Notes: a model not told the origin generated them from the letters alone. Positions 22,691 to 34,876 are shown, counted from the stretch's first letter. The stretch is 64,000 nt of DNA from Massospora cicadina (GCA_022478985.1 JAKSZP010007889.1:248001-312000); one strand, 5' to 3'. A program made the numbers and translations.

Positions 22691-23177
22691 CCAGTGAGAA
22701 AGGACTGGGGCATGAGAACACCACTTTGGACACTTGGTCAAATACTTCATTGGTTCAAGCAGAATACACTCATCAATACTTAACGCTGCTCAGGATGACC
22801 TTCAGTATATGGCGCTCTTCCTCTTCCTCCTCGCTACCACCTTCTCAGAGCGCGGTCCCCACAATCTACTGTTGTGCCAGGCTGATTGATTTACTTGTGA
22901 CAATATTAGTCCCAGGATCTGGGTTTCCCCCCGTCAGGGTATATGACCCACTATCATATTCAGGATTCTTGGTCTGGCATCCTTGATTTCCTGATTTTCT
23001 CCTCATCCTAGACAGGAGACTCTTGCCGTCAATGTTAATTTCACAGCTCAATTAAGAATACTTATTTTTATTCGCCCTTGTTATTTCTCTCATAACCTCT
23101 TGGCTCAAGTCATTCTGAATTCTTCTCTTGAAGAGTTTATTCCATTAATTTGAGGTTAATTTCTCCAAAATTGGAGC

Positions 23178-23465
23178 TTAATGGATTGTAGAGGGCATAA
23201 TGTCGACTTCCATATAAGTCTGATTTCCCCTCTCATCCAGCATATATGTTGAATTCTGAGTTGCGATACCAGCAGCTTCTAAATTGTTTCTGATCAAGAC
23301 CTCCGTTTTTTCCAGCAGATGCGTCAGGATGCTCGGCGGACCCTCTTCTATGGTCCTTACATGACACATACGCCTATTCTGACACCAACGGCTAGTCCTT
23401 CCATCGAAATTACCAGAAACAGTAACTAACTCCTCCAAAACCAGGCTTGCTATTGTTTTAAACAA
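23178..23465 (-). pseudogene. Unknown minus-strand ORF in D1 accessory region
   Basis: A 95-codon frame containing L-L-E-K-T-E-V-L-I-R-N-N-L-E and ending I-M-P-S-T-I-H. It continues after a few stops into 22866-23051 in the pol sense. It could be a post-integrase protein. No domain is recognised. Confidence 0.25.
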
Positions 23466-23563
23466 CTCTCAGCTGATTCTTCCTCTGCCATCAATTCCAG
23501 AGTTTGATTTCAAAACTTTCCTGGATTCAGCTCCTTTTGCTGATGCACCAACAATTGTCATAA

Positions 23564-23905
23564 ATGCTCCAGAGATTATGCCGTTTGCTCTTGATCATTC
23601 ATTTCCTGCTGGGTTATGCCTGCTTCTTGAGTTCCTCTTCTGACTCGGACAATATTAAACCCGCTGTTCTGGCTACCAAGCTCACCATTGGTAACAGTAT
23701 TCACTTCAAGCTCCCCTACTCTAAACTCCAGGCCCAAGTCACCGAGGCTTTGTCACTAGCGCTGAATCCCTCTGATCTTGATAACATCCTGGATCAGGAT
23801 ACCACTGCTTATGCTCTTCACTTTGCTGGCCGAGTTCTTTATAGTTGGTCCACAATGCTTCCAGCCTTGCCCAGGTTTTACCTCTCCTTTAGATTTAGCT
23901 TCTGA
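23564..23905 (+). pseudogene. Unknown plus-strand ORF in D1 accessory region
   Basis: A 113-codon frame. The S-S-S-S-D-S-D start, then F-K-L-P-Y-S-K-L-Q-A-Q-V and N-P-S-D-L-D-N-I-L-D, gives a plausible soluble protein; after shifts it continues (S-L-H-E-Y-L-F-A-G-A-S-H-R-Y) to about 24420. It is antisense to D1. It might be a distant relative of the ORF1-only elements, with a similar F-x-Q-L-P-E-A-R pattern in copy B, but this is weak. Confidence 0.3.
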
Positions 23906-24611
23906 GAAGCCTGTAGTCATCATTTTCAGGATGCCATCCTCTCCCTGCATGAATATCTATTTGCTGGCGCTTCCCATCGGTATCTTCTGCTGATGGTGTT
24001 GATAGGGGCATGAATTGGAAACCCCCGTCAATCATCCCTTGTTCATTGCCAGCCCATATGTCCGGTGTTCTTAATGAAGCCTGTTGTCAGGCTCTCAAGA
24101 CTAATATTTCAGCTCTGGTACCATATTGGGATTACTTGTGGTTATTTGCCAATTGCCTCTTTTTATACTATTGCTTTCCTCTCTGCTCTGGGGTTTTGTG
24201 ATTGGCTTCATCTGACATCTCAATTTTCCTTCCCCTAGTCACTTTCTCGCAGAGATCTGCATCTTCTCAAAGAACATGGTTTCATGTAGGTCTAGCCCTT
24301 GCTAGAATCCGATCTCACATTGATTTTGATGGGCTGTTAATTCTTACTGCAATCCATCCTCCCTCCCCCAAGAGGCGACATAGGTGGAATCATCCCCATA
24401 CCAAAGACAATAAATAAAATTTTAAAAACTATATTGGTTTTTCTCTGTGCAGTATATAAAATATATGTATATATATTCCAATATCTTTTATCAATCTTTT
24501 ACTTTTATTCTTCTTTTTTCCATGGGTCTTGACCTTGTTTCAGTTCAGCAGTCCATCTTTTTATTTTTCCCCCAAACTGGGTCCTGGGTACTTAAACCTG
24601 TCAGTTTTCTA

Positions 24612-24689
24612 TGGTTCAGAGGTCCTTTTTTCGGACTTAAACATCTAGATTGGTTCAGAGGTCCTTTTTTTGGACTTGATCTAATCATC
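24612..24689. repeat. Two tandem 39-bp repeats, each forming a short hairpin
   Basis: The unit TGGTTCAGAGGTCCTTTTTT recurs with period 39 at 24612 and 24651. In each unit AGGTCC and GGACTT can pair around a T-rich loop. The plus frame repeats W-F-R-G-P-F-F-G-L. Confidence 0.6.
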
Positions 24690-24949
24690 AGGAAATGACC
24701 AACTTAATAATTCATCAGTCCTTTGGGAACTCTTAGTATTTTCATCGATCCATTGCTTCATATACTTAGTGTGGACTCAATTCACAACTCTTCCATCCAA
24801 GAGATTCTTGAGGGAGTAGGCATCAGTCGCCATCTTGGCAATTACTTCAAACGGATCAACCACAAGGCATCTAGTTTGTTTTTTCTTCCAAACCCATGTG
24901 TATCGCACTAGGCAACTCTTTCCACTATTTAATATTCTGCTAAGTCCGG

Positions 24950-25790
24950 TCAGTTCTTATTGGCCATTGATTATGCTCATATCCTTTTCTTCAAAGCTGT
25001 ATCAAATGCTTGAAATGCATATCAATCAGGATATTCATCAGCTGGTTCAAATATTGCTCAGTACTCGTCCTCAATGTAGGTTCCACCACTGAATATAAAA
25101 TTAGTGGCAACGCGGCATTTCTCCTGTACAACAACTCAAACAGCATCTTTCCCATCGCCATATGATGACTAATATTGTAGGCGAACGTCACCAAGCTCAG
25201 GTATTTTCCCCACAGGGATTTCTTCCTGCGACTAGCTTCCTCAACGTCATGGCCAGCATTCCATTCACCCATTCTCAAATCCGTTTGTCTCTGGCCGGTA
25301 GGGTACAGACACAACTCCTCTGATTCCCATTATCACATAGAATCTCAGGATCACAAGAGACATGAATTTGATCCCATTATCACTAAGCAGGACTTGTGGA
25401 TATCCATGCCAGTATACTACTTGATACGGGATGAACCTCGCGGTACTGGTAGTTTCTAATTTTGTTAGGGCCTTGTCTTGACCCATCTTGTCAGATGGTG
25501 ATGGCAACTATAATGTACTTGACTCACCCTGCGGTCATCTTCAGTGGTCCCATTACATTGATGGACACCTTATGCCAAGCAAATCCAGTGTGGACCAGTT
25601 TTTATCCTGTCATGTTCTTATGCGGCTTGTGCAACTGGCACTCCACACAGCAAGACATATAGTCCACTACATTGTAGTTGATGGACTCCCAGTAGTAATA
25701 CTGGAAAATATGATTGGTCATCTTTCTCAGGCCTCTTTTCCCAACAACCTTATGAGAAGCTTGTATGATAACTGCTTGTTCTGACAGCTT
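24950..25790 (-). pseudogene. D1 integrase
   Basis: The zinc-binding region (H-K-V-V-G-K-R-G, then C-C-V-E-C near 25640) is followed by the core. The first catalytic position reads N (S-I-N-V-M-G-P-L); the second is intact (L-S-D-N-G-I-K-F) and the third is present (P-E-T-N-G-F-E-N-G). Downstream T-F-A-Y-N-I-S-H-H is normal for gypsy integrases. Split among frames 25265-25507 and 24991-25314. Confidence 0.7.
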
Positions 25791-26029
25791 TAGAATAGTA
25801 AGTGCTTCGCATTGATTGCCTTGAAAACTTGTATATCCATGGTCTCAGTGTTTTCCATCACTTTTCAAAGCACACCTTGAATTTTCTTGGGGATCGTCCC
25901 CAATTTTCTATCAACCATTCACTGGAATAGCTCATCCGCCTGCAGGTATACCATCTGTACCATTGGTAACTGTGATAAGCCATCCACGCTCTGGTGAGAA
26001 GCTCCCACTCAGTGGACAATCTCATAATC

Positions 26030-27450
26030 ATAAGCCTAGATCTTAAGTGCCCATTGGGCCAGTCGTCCTTCTGGCTCTCTTAAATTGTGCAGCCAATGCA
26101 GCGAAAAGTGGTCTTTCACCACTTTAAAGTGCATTCCAGGGATGTACACCTGAAACTGCTTTTATGCGTAAATACTGCAAGGCATTCATGCTTAGTCATG
26201 GTGAAATTTCTCTCAGCGGCTGAGAGTGTCCAGCTCACATATGCCACCATTATCATCCCTAAGTTCGTCTACTTGGCTTAGAATGGTTCCAATTGCCATC
26301 AACAAAGCATTGGTTTAAATATAAACTCCCGATCAAAATTTGGATATTTTATAATTGGAGAATCTATTAAATACCGGCTTAGCTCATTGAAGGATTCCTG
26401 GGCCTCTTCATTCCATATGAATCCTTTTTTCATATCCTTCAATACTTGTGATAATGGATTGGCTATTCGGGCGAAGTCCTGAATAAATCTTTTGTAGTAT
26501 CCAACCATCCCTAAGGAACATTTGGATGTCTCAGACACTCTTTGGTACAGCCATCCGTTCTATGGCTGTTATCTTCTTGGTTTGCGAATGCAATCCATTG
26601 TAGTTGATTACAAATCCCAGATATTCCAACTCTTTCTTAAAGAAGTGGCACTTCCTTGGCTTGATTTTCAGGTTAGCCGCGGAAAGTCGCTTAAATACTT
26701 CTTTTTAAGTGGTGTAGGTGATCAGTAAACGTCCTACTTAACACTTTATATCATCCAGATATAACAGGACACATGACAACTTCAGGTCACTCAATATCGC
26801 ATCCATGTCCCTCTGAAACGTTGCAGGCGCATTACATAGACCTTGGGTCATCCTTGTCGGTTGGTATAGCCCCTGCGTGATAATAATTGCGCACTTTTAC
26901 TGGTCTTCTTTTGGCAAGAGATCTGCCAATATCACAAGATCAGATCTAATGTGGAGAAATACTTCGCTTCTCCCAATCAATCTAGTGCATCGTTGATCCT
27001 TGGTAGGAGTTATGAATTCTTCTTCATGAATTTATTCAGCTTTTGGTAGTTGATCACCACCTGGTTGGATCCATCCTTATTCTTCACAATCAGAATCAGA
27101 CTCGCCTAGGGACTTGACGACAGAAATAGAAGCCCATGATTCACTAGTTTGCCGATTTAATCCTCCACCACCGCTTTGGCAACTTTCAATTGTTTGATCA
27201 GTCTCATCCTGATTGGCAAATTTTCTATGGTGTCAACCTAGTGGATCACATCTCGTGCACATCCCAAATCATGGTCATCCTTAGCAAACACTTCCTGATA
27301 CTTTTTGAATAGTTTGAGCATCTCCTCTTGCTGGTCTTCTGACATATCAGCCAGCTTCTCTCGATCAACCAATAGGTTGATACTTTTAGTTTATTCCAGC
27401 CAATAATCCCATCTCATTGAGAGTCCCAAAATCATGGAATCTTCTCAATT
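26030..27450 (-). pseudogene. D1 reverse transcriptase and RNase H
   Basis: The catalytic box Y-L-D-D is intact at 26750-26761. The thumb reads L-G-M-V-G-Y-Y-K-R-F-I-Q-D-F-A (26299-26538) and the RNase H shows N-F-T-M-T-K-H-E-C-L-A-V-F near 26190. Stops and frame changes separate the blocks. Confidence 0.7.
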
Positions 27451-27749
27451 TAGCCATCAGGATCAGATGAACAAATGTGATGATCTGATTCCTCTTGATC
27501 TTCATCACTTTTTTATTTAAATTCTCCAGAGAACTTGAATTTCTCCATGGCCCAGCATTATTATTCTTGAGACACCCAAGGCTCCGCTCTGAACTTCTTC
27601 CAGGGGCTTCCAACCTCCCCATACAACAGCTCAGGTATCTCCAATGTCAACCCTGTGTTGAGAATCTGCAATTCTGGCGGTATGGTCCTCTCATTCTTGA
27701 TCTTCAGTGGAATTCCCCAGTTCTTTAGGATTTTCACCGGCATTTCTTG

Positions 27750-28190
27750 TCACTTCCTACCAACTAATTGGTACTGAATTGGGACAATGCCACCATTGTA
27801 TATTAATTTTATGAAGTTGTTTCTCCTATTCAGCAGAGCTTCACATTCCTTCTGATATACCAATGATAACGTCTGACCCAATATGGTCAACATATTGTCC
27901 TCTAAGTTACACATTACTCCATATTTGCATAGAAACCCCATTCCGATCAGAATGTCATAGTTTTGTTTGGCCAAAACTATTGCTGGTGCAGATACCACCA
28001 ATGACCTGAATCATAGTGGCAACATGCTATACGCTCCGAAGGAGATGGCGGTGTTTAGCCCAGCTGTCCCATATATCTTCTTATGTTCCAATTCTGGAGA
28101 GATCTTCATCCTCTTTACCAGCTTGGTTGAGACTATATTGATGGGCGCTCTGCTGTCAACAATCGCCCTCACCCGCACTTAATTCACTTG
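27750..28190 (-). pseudogene. D1 aspartic protease
   Basis: The active-site segment reads V-R-A-I-V-D-S-R-A (near 28155), where a D-T-G-A-like motif is expected, followed by P-I-N-I-V-S-T-K-L-V and Y-G-T-A-G, as in elements F and I. The frame 27750-28001 continues with Y-D-I-L-I-G-M-G-F. Confidence 0.65.
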
Positions 28191-28669
28191 TATTTCTATA
28201 TATGTACACTCAGAGTATTGCAATATAGTGTTTACTGAGTGAATAGTGGCGTTATTAGCCAAATCTAGGGTGTGAATAATTTGCACCAATAAATCAGGTA
28301 ACAAATCCTTTATTGTGCTGAAGGGGATAGACAAATTGGCCTCCTCTAAATGGACTTCAGATAATTCTTCAGGATTCTCAGTGGTTTAAATCTTGTCCCC
28401 CAGTTGTCAGGTGTACGGCCAGGCAGCTTCCTTGATTATCTCAAGTTCAATTCTCTATGCTCTGGCTCTGGTCACGGCATTTGCATTCAAATTGATCACT
28501 TGATACAGCTGATCCTGCTCGTTGTCTACAAACAGATCACTGATACCAATTTCTTTAGTCATAATGTCAGGAGGAACAGGCTTCTCCACAGCTCTATACT
28601 GTTCCACATCTAGGCTGTGGGCCCTTTTACCAATTCCTTGGTGGCTGCTGACTCTTTCTCCTGTACCAC

Positions 28670-29660
28670 ATCGATCTGATTCTTCAGCTTCTTACAGTGC
28701 ACGGCGAAATGTCCTTTCCTGCCACATTGGTAGCAGACCTTTTCCTTATTATTCAATTGTCTGAATTCTTCAAGCTTATTTCCCAGGACAGTTTAATTGT
28801 TCATCTCTTTAGCTCCTTTGTTTCTCTTCATGGGACCCAGATTGCATACTGGATTAGATTTGAAGCTTCTAATTGGGGCATCAATTGTCGCTCCCAAAAT
28901 CTTTAAATTATCTACCATTTGTGAGGTAGTTATTTACGTTGCAAACATGGAAGACATCATGTGATGAAAATCATAATTGGGCCAAAGGGCCGCTTGCAAG
29001 GCGATTCTGGCATAAAATCATCCAATACTTTCGCTCTGACCAGGATCTGTGACTCCTGGTAAAACCAATCCACGAAGCTAGCTAGTGACTCGTCTTTATG
29101 GAACAGAATTCCCATAAAATCCTGTTTGCACTTTGACATGCACATCAGACTCCCAAACTCTTTCATGATGGCCACTTTTGACGCAGCATATGACCAGCTG
29201 TACCCCACCAGGTGAGGTAACACTAAGTTTTGACAGCCTTTGTCTAGGTAATTCATGACTGTCAACGCCTTTTTATGATCCCTGTAGCCATACATGGTCA
29301 TGTCAAACAGTCAGAAAAACACTGGGGCATTATCCCGATAAAATGTGGTAATTTCAGCGTTGCCTTAAATTCTTTCATGTTATTTCTGGCTAATTCTCTT
29401 GGTTCAGCCACTCGGCTTACTTGAGGAGTGTCTTTGGACATCATCTCTGAAATGGCAGCAAATGTGAGCAGCACGTTCCATGGGGTATTCAACTTCCCAG
29501 TGATCATGCAATGACTTCTTTCTTCAGCATCACTCGCCATATCAGACTCAAAAACACATTTGTGAGCTTTAAGTTCCTCCAATTGTTTGATTAATCGCTC
29601 TATATCTGCGCCAAAATTTCTCAAACAAACGCAATCCACCTCTTGCTCTGTTTTTAGGTA
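28670..29660 (-). pseudogene. D1 gag with intact CCHC knuckle
   Basis: Two frames (28957-29301 and 29298-29639) give most of a capsid protein (K-A-L-T-V-M-N-Y-L, S-L-A-S-F-V-D-W-F-Y-Q-E-S-Q-I-L). Downstream, at 28694-28738, the perfect zinc knuckle C-Y-Q-C-G-R-K-G-H-F-A-V-H-C is encoded, the nucleic-acid binding end of Gag. The two frames overlap by a few bases, so a shift separates them. Confidence 0.7.
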
Positions 29661-29924
29661 TAAGTCCTCTCAAACGAGTTCCCCTCTTCATTCTTTAATG
29701 AAGTTACTTTCCCAAGTAACTCATTCCAAAGCTTGCAACATTATCTATCTTGTCCTCCACCTTGGCGACTTGTTCTTCCAAGGTTGCGAACTCCTGATGG
29801 TCTTCTGAGTTTAGAGTATTCTTGTTTACAGTGGCTAACTCAATCCACAGTTTGCGTAGCTTGTCTTTGTACAACATTCTTATAAATTTTTCAACTCAAC
29901 TACCCCATGTAGTGAGCATTAACT

Positions 29925-30943
29925 TGTTGAAATTTACTTGAGGGTTCTTATTGGCAGCTACCCTAGTAACCTTTTTACTGCACAGGTTCAGTTTCCTCGT
30001 GCACTTCGTCTGAATTGCATAGTAGAATGGATTATTAATTGATTTAGTATGACGACTATTATCTGTAGTTGAGTATGAGTTTATATTTTGGCCCAAAGCT
30101 TGGCCACTATTCCCAATTGTGTCTCCTTCTTCTCTAGATCCCCGCTCAGATCTTTATTTTTTTCTCTAAGAGTCTTCCAATTATCACACATAGCAATAAT
30201 ATCATTGAGAAAAATAGCCCAATGGAAGCTGATGATAATCTACTTTTTAAACTTTACTGGATGAAAAACTTAGAACTATCTAACTTTGTTCTCATAATTA
30301 CTGTTTTTTATTATAGTAGATTCTAGGGAATTTATAGTGGGGATTCGGTCGTCTAACCCTCAGTTGACACCTCTTTGATGAAAAGGCAGCCGTTGCCATT
30401 GAATCACCCACCCTCATCTTGGCAGAGATGGTCTTCCCATCCTGTCTAGAATTCCATCATTGGACATCCTCAAGACCTAAACGGAAAGAGTCAGAAAACG
30501 TGTCCATAACGTTTTCCTCTTGATCCAAGCAAACCAACCATATTTGGCTAGCAACCTACTTAGGTAATGGAACTATTACCCAGTAAGGCAGTTCATGCAC
30601 CAACCAATTGATTTGCTAATTGCATATGGCATCACTCGCCTCGCAACTTTCTATTCATTCCCAATCAGTCAGTGATGAAACCTAACCAATACCAATAAGT
30701 ACACCTGATAGCTAATCACTATCAATGCCCCTATTTCGTCAGCAACTCCACCTGATGAGATCCTAAGTATTTTTCGGATTGATCCTTGACTGATACAACC
30801 AGGAGAATATCCCAAAATCCCCTGAACTGTAGTTACTCCAAAACTCAGGCCAACCGGTTCCCAACTCACTTCGCCTTAGATAATTTTCCCCTAGCAATCC
30901 CTGGTAATCTAGAAGGCTGGGTATATGGGCAAAAATTATAACA
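29925..30943 (-). repeat. D1 5' LTR
   Basis: Partner of 21643-22668; it begins TGTTGAAATTTAC on the plus strand and ends ...AACA at 30943. Confidence 0.85.
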
Positions 30944-31355
30944 GTTGATACGACCCAAACATGAAAACTACTTGATGCTGAAAAACCAAAAAAGATGAAC
31001 AGGTAAGCGAGGTATGTGATCCCCAAAACAACCTTTATTTTTACTCACAGCATAAAAAGGGCCTGCTGAACAAATTTTGCCTTAGGAGCAACTGAAAATG
31101 CTCCCAGTGAGTGACAAGGGTTAAAATTCCTAGTGTGAGCTCCAAAATTAGTTGTGCAAACTTTTTATCGTTGCCCAATGGAGGTCTCACTTGAACCATT
31201 GACTAGGCTCATATTATACTAATCAAAAATCCAAGAAAGGCAGAGCCCAGAAAACAAACTCAATCAAAACAAAAAATCTTTTTAAATAGCTTGATGTGGA
31301 ATTTGGAAAAACTGAACCCAAGTCAAAAATGTAATAATCAGGATAGAATCAATTT
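30944..31355 (-). repeat. Probable continuation of chromovirus H LTR
   Basis: This stretch separates D1 from E. Read on the minus strand it contains GTAAAAATAAAGGTTG, and before it CAATGGTTCAAGTGA, which resemble in order the corresponding parts of the G LTR (TAAATAAACC and CACTCAAGTGA). H's LTR begins at 48655 on the minus strand and is cut by E at 48441, so this is the likely continuation, later also interrupted by D1. This is inference from order and partial similarity. Confidence 0.4.
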
Positions 31356-31524
31356 TCTAACAGTCAAGGTGGCCAGCCAATACATCTGGATAGATAGTAA
31401 TTCCCTTAAAGGAGCAGGAAGTGCCCAAGCCCTCAGTGAAGCTTCTCTAGAATCAGTAACCTAGCTCATGTGGTTAATGAGCAGTGGGTTAATGCCCTAG
31501 CTCCTAAAGAACCTTCTTCTCTTC
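31356..31524 (+). repeat. E 5' LTR, first part
   Basis: It matches the first 170 bases of the right LTR (45847-46015), for example ATACATCTGGATAGA and GCCCAAGCCCTCAGTG. The plus frame encodes N-L-A-H-V-V-N-E-Q-W-V-N-A-L at 31458-31499, homologous to the right LTR peptide. G is inserted after 31524. Confidence 0.75.
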
Positions 31525-33808
31525 TGTCATGTGCACATGACATAATAGTGGGGACCAACCCCAAAGACAAGGCTGGGCGCCAGGAGGCCCAGAAGGTGAA
31601 GTTGCAGGCCCTTCCTGACCTGAGGCACACCCTAGACCAACGCTGGGTTCAGGAAAAATATGCCCAGGTTGGGACTAGTGGTGTGCCAAACGCCCAGCCC
31701 CTGACGTCGAGCCAGGCATTAAAATGAATGATCTACCTAATGAATGCAGACAGTTTGATTCAGTTTGTCGAGAAACATGGTTTTGAAACCTGGTCCATTA
31801 TCAAAATAACGCGCTTGGAGTAAAATCCAACTTCAATTGATCACTTGAGTGAAGTCAGTTTTGGCCTATTCAACCAACTCAGATGGCAGTGTTGCCCTAT
31901 TGGTGAGTCAGTGCTTGGGCCCACTGTGTCATGGAAATGGCATAAAAAGTTTAGACCAGCCCGCCAGTCAGGATGAGTAAGCACCCAAAAAGCAAGCCAG
32001 AATGCCAGAGGCATTGCCAACTGAATGATGTTATATGGAGCTGGGCATTGGGAAATGACGAATTATTGGTGAATCACAACAATGAGTATGATCCGAACGA
32101 TGAACCACAATGAGCCCACTCCTGACCCAGGGGGCCTCGCTGCAGGGGGTGGGATCAATGAGATAGTTTCAATAAATTCATCAGCATATTGGGTCATTTC
32201 AACTGGGGAGGCAAGGAGACAGATTCTTTCTTGCAATTGGTGGACATAAGGCCACAAGATCCCTGTGTATTGTTGCCAGAAGTTCATGATAATGGGGCTA
32301 TAGAGCCAAAAATATTGGACTCACTGAATCCAATCGATGATGGAGGGGGCCATAGTAACCATAAGTACTGGTAGAGCCCATCCAGTATACAGACTGATGG
32401 GCCACCAGGGAACGCCATCAGGGATGCGGTCAGGAGGAGTAATGAAAAAATTGTTTGGTTTTTTAGCAAAATTTTTATAGAAGGAAAAGAAATAAAATCA
32501 ACCAACAATTTTCTCAGTGCTATGCAACTGATTATATAGTGGTCAATTGGGGTAATGATAAGCCAGGATTGGGACCCTCAATTTCGACCTAACCAGCAAA
32601 TTATTTAGGAATGGGCGGGTTTGTTCCTTAAGAACTGACATCAAAAAATTTGGTGGCGGGCTGAGTTGCTGTCAGTTCAACCTAGAACGTCCAAACTGAG
32701 GCTCAACTACATTTCTGATGGTTGGCGTGATGGCGTTTGGCCTGACAAGTGATGAGAATACCCCAAGGCCACCCCACATAGGGGCGGGTCCATTTGGTTG
32801 GGAATGGGTTTGGGACACCCAACCCGCCCATGCTCAGTCACTGGGCAGTTCATTAGGTCAGTGGTGTCCCATCAGCCGCAATGCCCAAATTGTCAACAGG
32901 GGACTTCAACCCTCATCGATGGTGTCTGATGCTATAGCCTGCCCATCGAGAATGATCCCTGATGACTTTAGTAGAGAGGTGATTTGTTCAATTGAGATAT
33001 TAATTGAATTGGGTCATTGCACATTCAGGCCAATGGCTCAGTCTTCATGCCTTTCCAGCCTTTTGAGATCCGATAATTGGCCAGATTCTTACTCAAATTA
33101 GATCTGATTGAATTCAATTTAACAATCTTGGCGCAGATTTCGCTGATTCCCCATAAAAGCTCTGCTGAGGTGGTGTGGGTACTGTGGGTTGTATCCAAAG
33201 AGGAAGAGCTGTTACCCAGCGCTTATCTACTATATGAGTGAGATCACCCTGAGTAACAAGGGGTACCGCCATCCTCTTTGGTGTCTTCTTACTTAGGAAT
33301 GGGAAAATGGCCTGATCAATGGCCAGAGGACGTTCCCTGGGACTTACTCACTGTGGCATAACCCCTATTTCCCCATTCAAGCTTAAATACATTTTCCTTA
33401 ACCAGCATTCCTTGTTGGTTGACTTTGTAAATAAACCTTTTTCCCCATTTATGTTATTTTAAATTTTATGATATTCCAAACGCTCCTATGCGTGAACATT
33501 TCAAGGAGGTCTCACTCTCTGTTACCCTTGCCATTGCAAGTACCTTGCAGCTCTCCCCTCATGCACCATTTGTTCGCCCAGTTTCCCTTCAACATGTGTC
33601 GCTTATCCCCTTTCAATATGTGCACCGCGTCGCCTATATAGGGGTTTGTATAATAAAATTTGAGTTTTCATGCTTAAGTTATTATTGCTCCAGCACCCTC
33701 TGCTGGGCTCTAATCACTTTGGCACTAATGGCTAGTTCCCTGGCGTTGGCCTGGTGCACCACGCACTTCCATTCTGGGAACAGGGGAGCTATAGACACTC
33801 TCCTTACA
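31525..33808 (+). repeat. G 5' LTR, interrupted by S2
   Basis: It starts with the 18-bp perfect palindrome TGTCATGTGCACATGACA and ends ...CTCTCCTTACA. It matches 38061-38915 once the S2 insert (31927-33350) is removed. It carries a TATATAGG box at 33635. Confidence 0.85.
31927..33350 (-). mobile_element. LTR S2, solo, inserted in the G 5' LTR
   Basis: It is a homologue of S1 (1-1313) in opposite orientation. G's other LTR shows the uninterrupted site (CCCACTGCAGCATAACCC). CACTG occurs on both sides (31922-31926 and 33349-33353), so either a 5-bp duplication or TG...CA ends overlapping it by two bases is possible. Its sense strand (minus) encodes H-I-V-D-K-R-W-V-T-A-L-P near 33210-33239. No internal region is present. 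Confidence 0.75.
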
Positions 33809-34210
33809 TTAGTCAACCAACCCTTTAACTTTATGTGCACAAATTCTTTCCATGTGGATCTTTTCTGACATAAGGACAGTGGTCGCCATCTGTGGGAGTC
33901 GGCTATCATTAGCCGCACTATAGTTTCCTATTTTTCCTGAAAGTTGGAGCAACTCAGCGTTATTATGGTTGCCTCTGACTGGAAAATATCCACCCTTTGT
34001 GCTTGTACCCAGTGGACACAAATGCCTTAAGGTCCAAAAGTCATGATTCCCTAACTTTCCACCGAATTTGTCAATTCCAAATTAAACAAATGAGTTTCCT
34101 TTCGCCTGCGCATTCAGCTTATGCCATTAGAATCGGCGCAGTTGTGCCTGGGTGTGTTGGCCATGGATAACGTCGGGCATTCCATTGCAGTTCAAGGGAT
34201 AGGGTAGTTC
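33809..34210 (+). other. G leader without gag
   Basis: The 400 bases after the 5' LTR have frequent stops in all plus frames and no capsid or zinc-knuckle pattern. The first bases (TTAGTCAACCAACCC) would be the primer-binding region; no tRNA match is claimed. Confidence 0.4.
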
Positions 34211-34852
34211 ATGTCTAAAAACATGTTTTATAATAAAAACCTGAGATATACCTCTGACCCAATTTTTACCTCTCATGGTTCAGATCTGGAACCCATTCCT
34301 GTGTATGGAACCACACCAGAAAATCCTCGTTTGACCTCTTCCATGATTCGCAGCACTCAGGAAGTTGAAAAAGAGCTGCATCTACAATATGAAAACGTTC
34401 ATGCACCTGTAGAAGGCATGGAGGGGTATATGGCTTCAGTAGTAAGAGTGGCCAACTATTTCTCCCCCTTTTTTGATTCCCAGACCTACCCTTAGGGATT
34501 GCTCAAGCCAGAAGAAAATTTAGGTGAACTGGGGGCGTTTTCCGCTTTGAATAAATCCCACTCGGGATACTTTCTCTTGACTGCTACCCTTACATCCTCT
34601 CTTAGGAAGTTCAGCACAACTATTTTAGTAGATACCGGTGCCACAAACATTTTTATTGACCAAGATCTGGCTGACTACCTAGAGTTGAGTTACTCACCAG
34701 GTGGTATGGCTAGAGGTGGGGCTTCTCAAGGTATCCCTGCGCTGAACGTCATAGGGTTGGTGGATTACCAGGTGGGCGCCTATCTTCTGTCTGAACTTTT
34801 CCAAGCTATCAAGCACTTCTTGTTCCCCATTATTTTGAGGGTTGAGTGGTAA
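34211..34852 (+). pseudogene. G short ORF plus aspartic protease
   Basis: A 95-codon frame starting at 34211 ends in TAG at 34493 and continues in the same phase as 34499-34852, which holds I-L-V-D-T-G-A-T-N-I-F-I-D with an intact D-T-G active site. The N-terminal part is the only candidate for a Gag remnant; it resembles no capsid. A further in-phase stop precedes 34877. Confidence 0.65.
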
Positions 34853-34876
34853 AGAAAGTTTGACGTCCGCACTAAT

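Larger units (their letters stand above)
22691..24949. other. Unexplained accessory segment of D1
   Basis: 2.3 kb between integrase and 3' LTR. Frames on both strands look protein-like. On the plus strand 23564-23905 (113 codons) is followed by other open stretches up to 24417, where AATAAATAAA occurs. On the minus strand 22866-23465 is open with only a few stops (K-R-R-I-Q-N-D-L-S-Q-E-V-M-R-E-I). It is either a captured or additional ORF of D1 or an inserted element read on the plus strand. No family is recognised. Confidence 0.4.
21643..30943 (-). mobile_element. Complete Ty3/gypsy element D1 with extra 3' region
   Basis: LTRs of 1026 bp (21643-22668) and 1019 bp (29925-30943) flank a minus-strand gag, protease, reverse transcriptase, RNase H and integrase. 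The 5-bp flanks are GTTGG (21638-21642) and GTTGA (30944-30948), a target duplication with one change. The polypurine tract AAGAGGGGAATG abuts the 3' LTR. An additional 2.3 kb lies between the integrase and the 3' LTR. Gag keeps a perfect zinc knuckle and the reverse transcriptase keeps Y-L-D-D, but stops and shifts are common. Confidence 0.85.

Noticed and set aside
22691..24420. Tyrosine-recombinase or env-like gene in the D1 accessory segment
   Set aside because: No catalytic motif, transmembrane pattern or domain order supports either reading.
24447..24911. Plus-strand ORFs near 24.4-24.9 kb as genes
   Set aside because: They are antisense to D1 integrase end, rich in F, I and L, and one only reflects the tandem 39-bp repeat.
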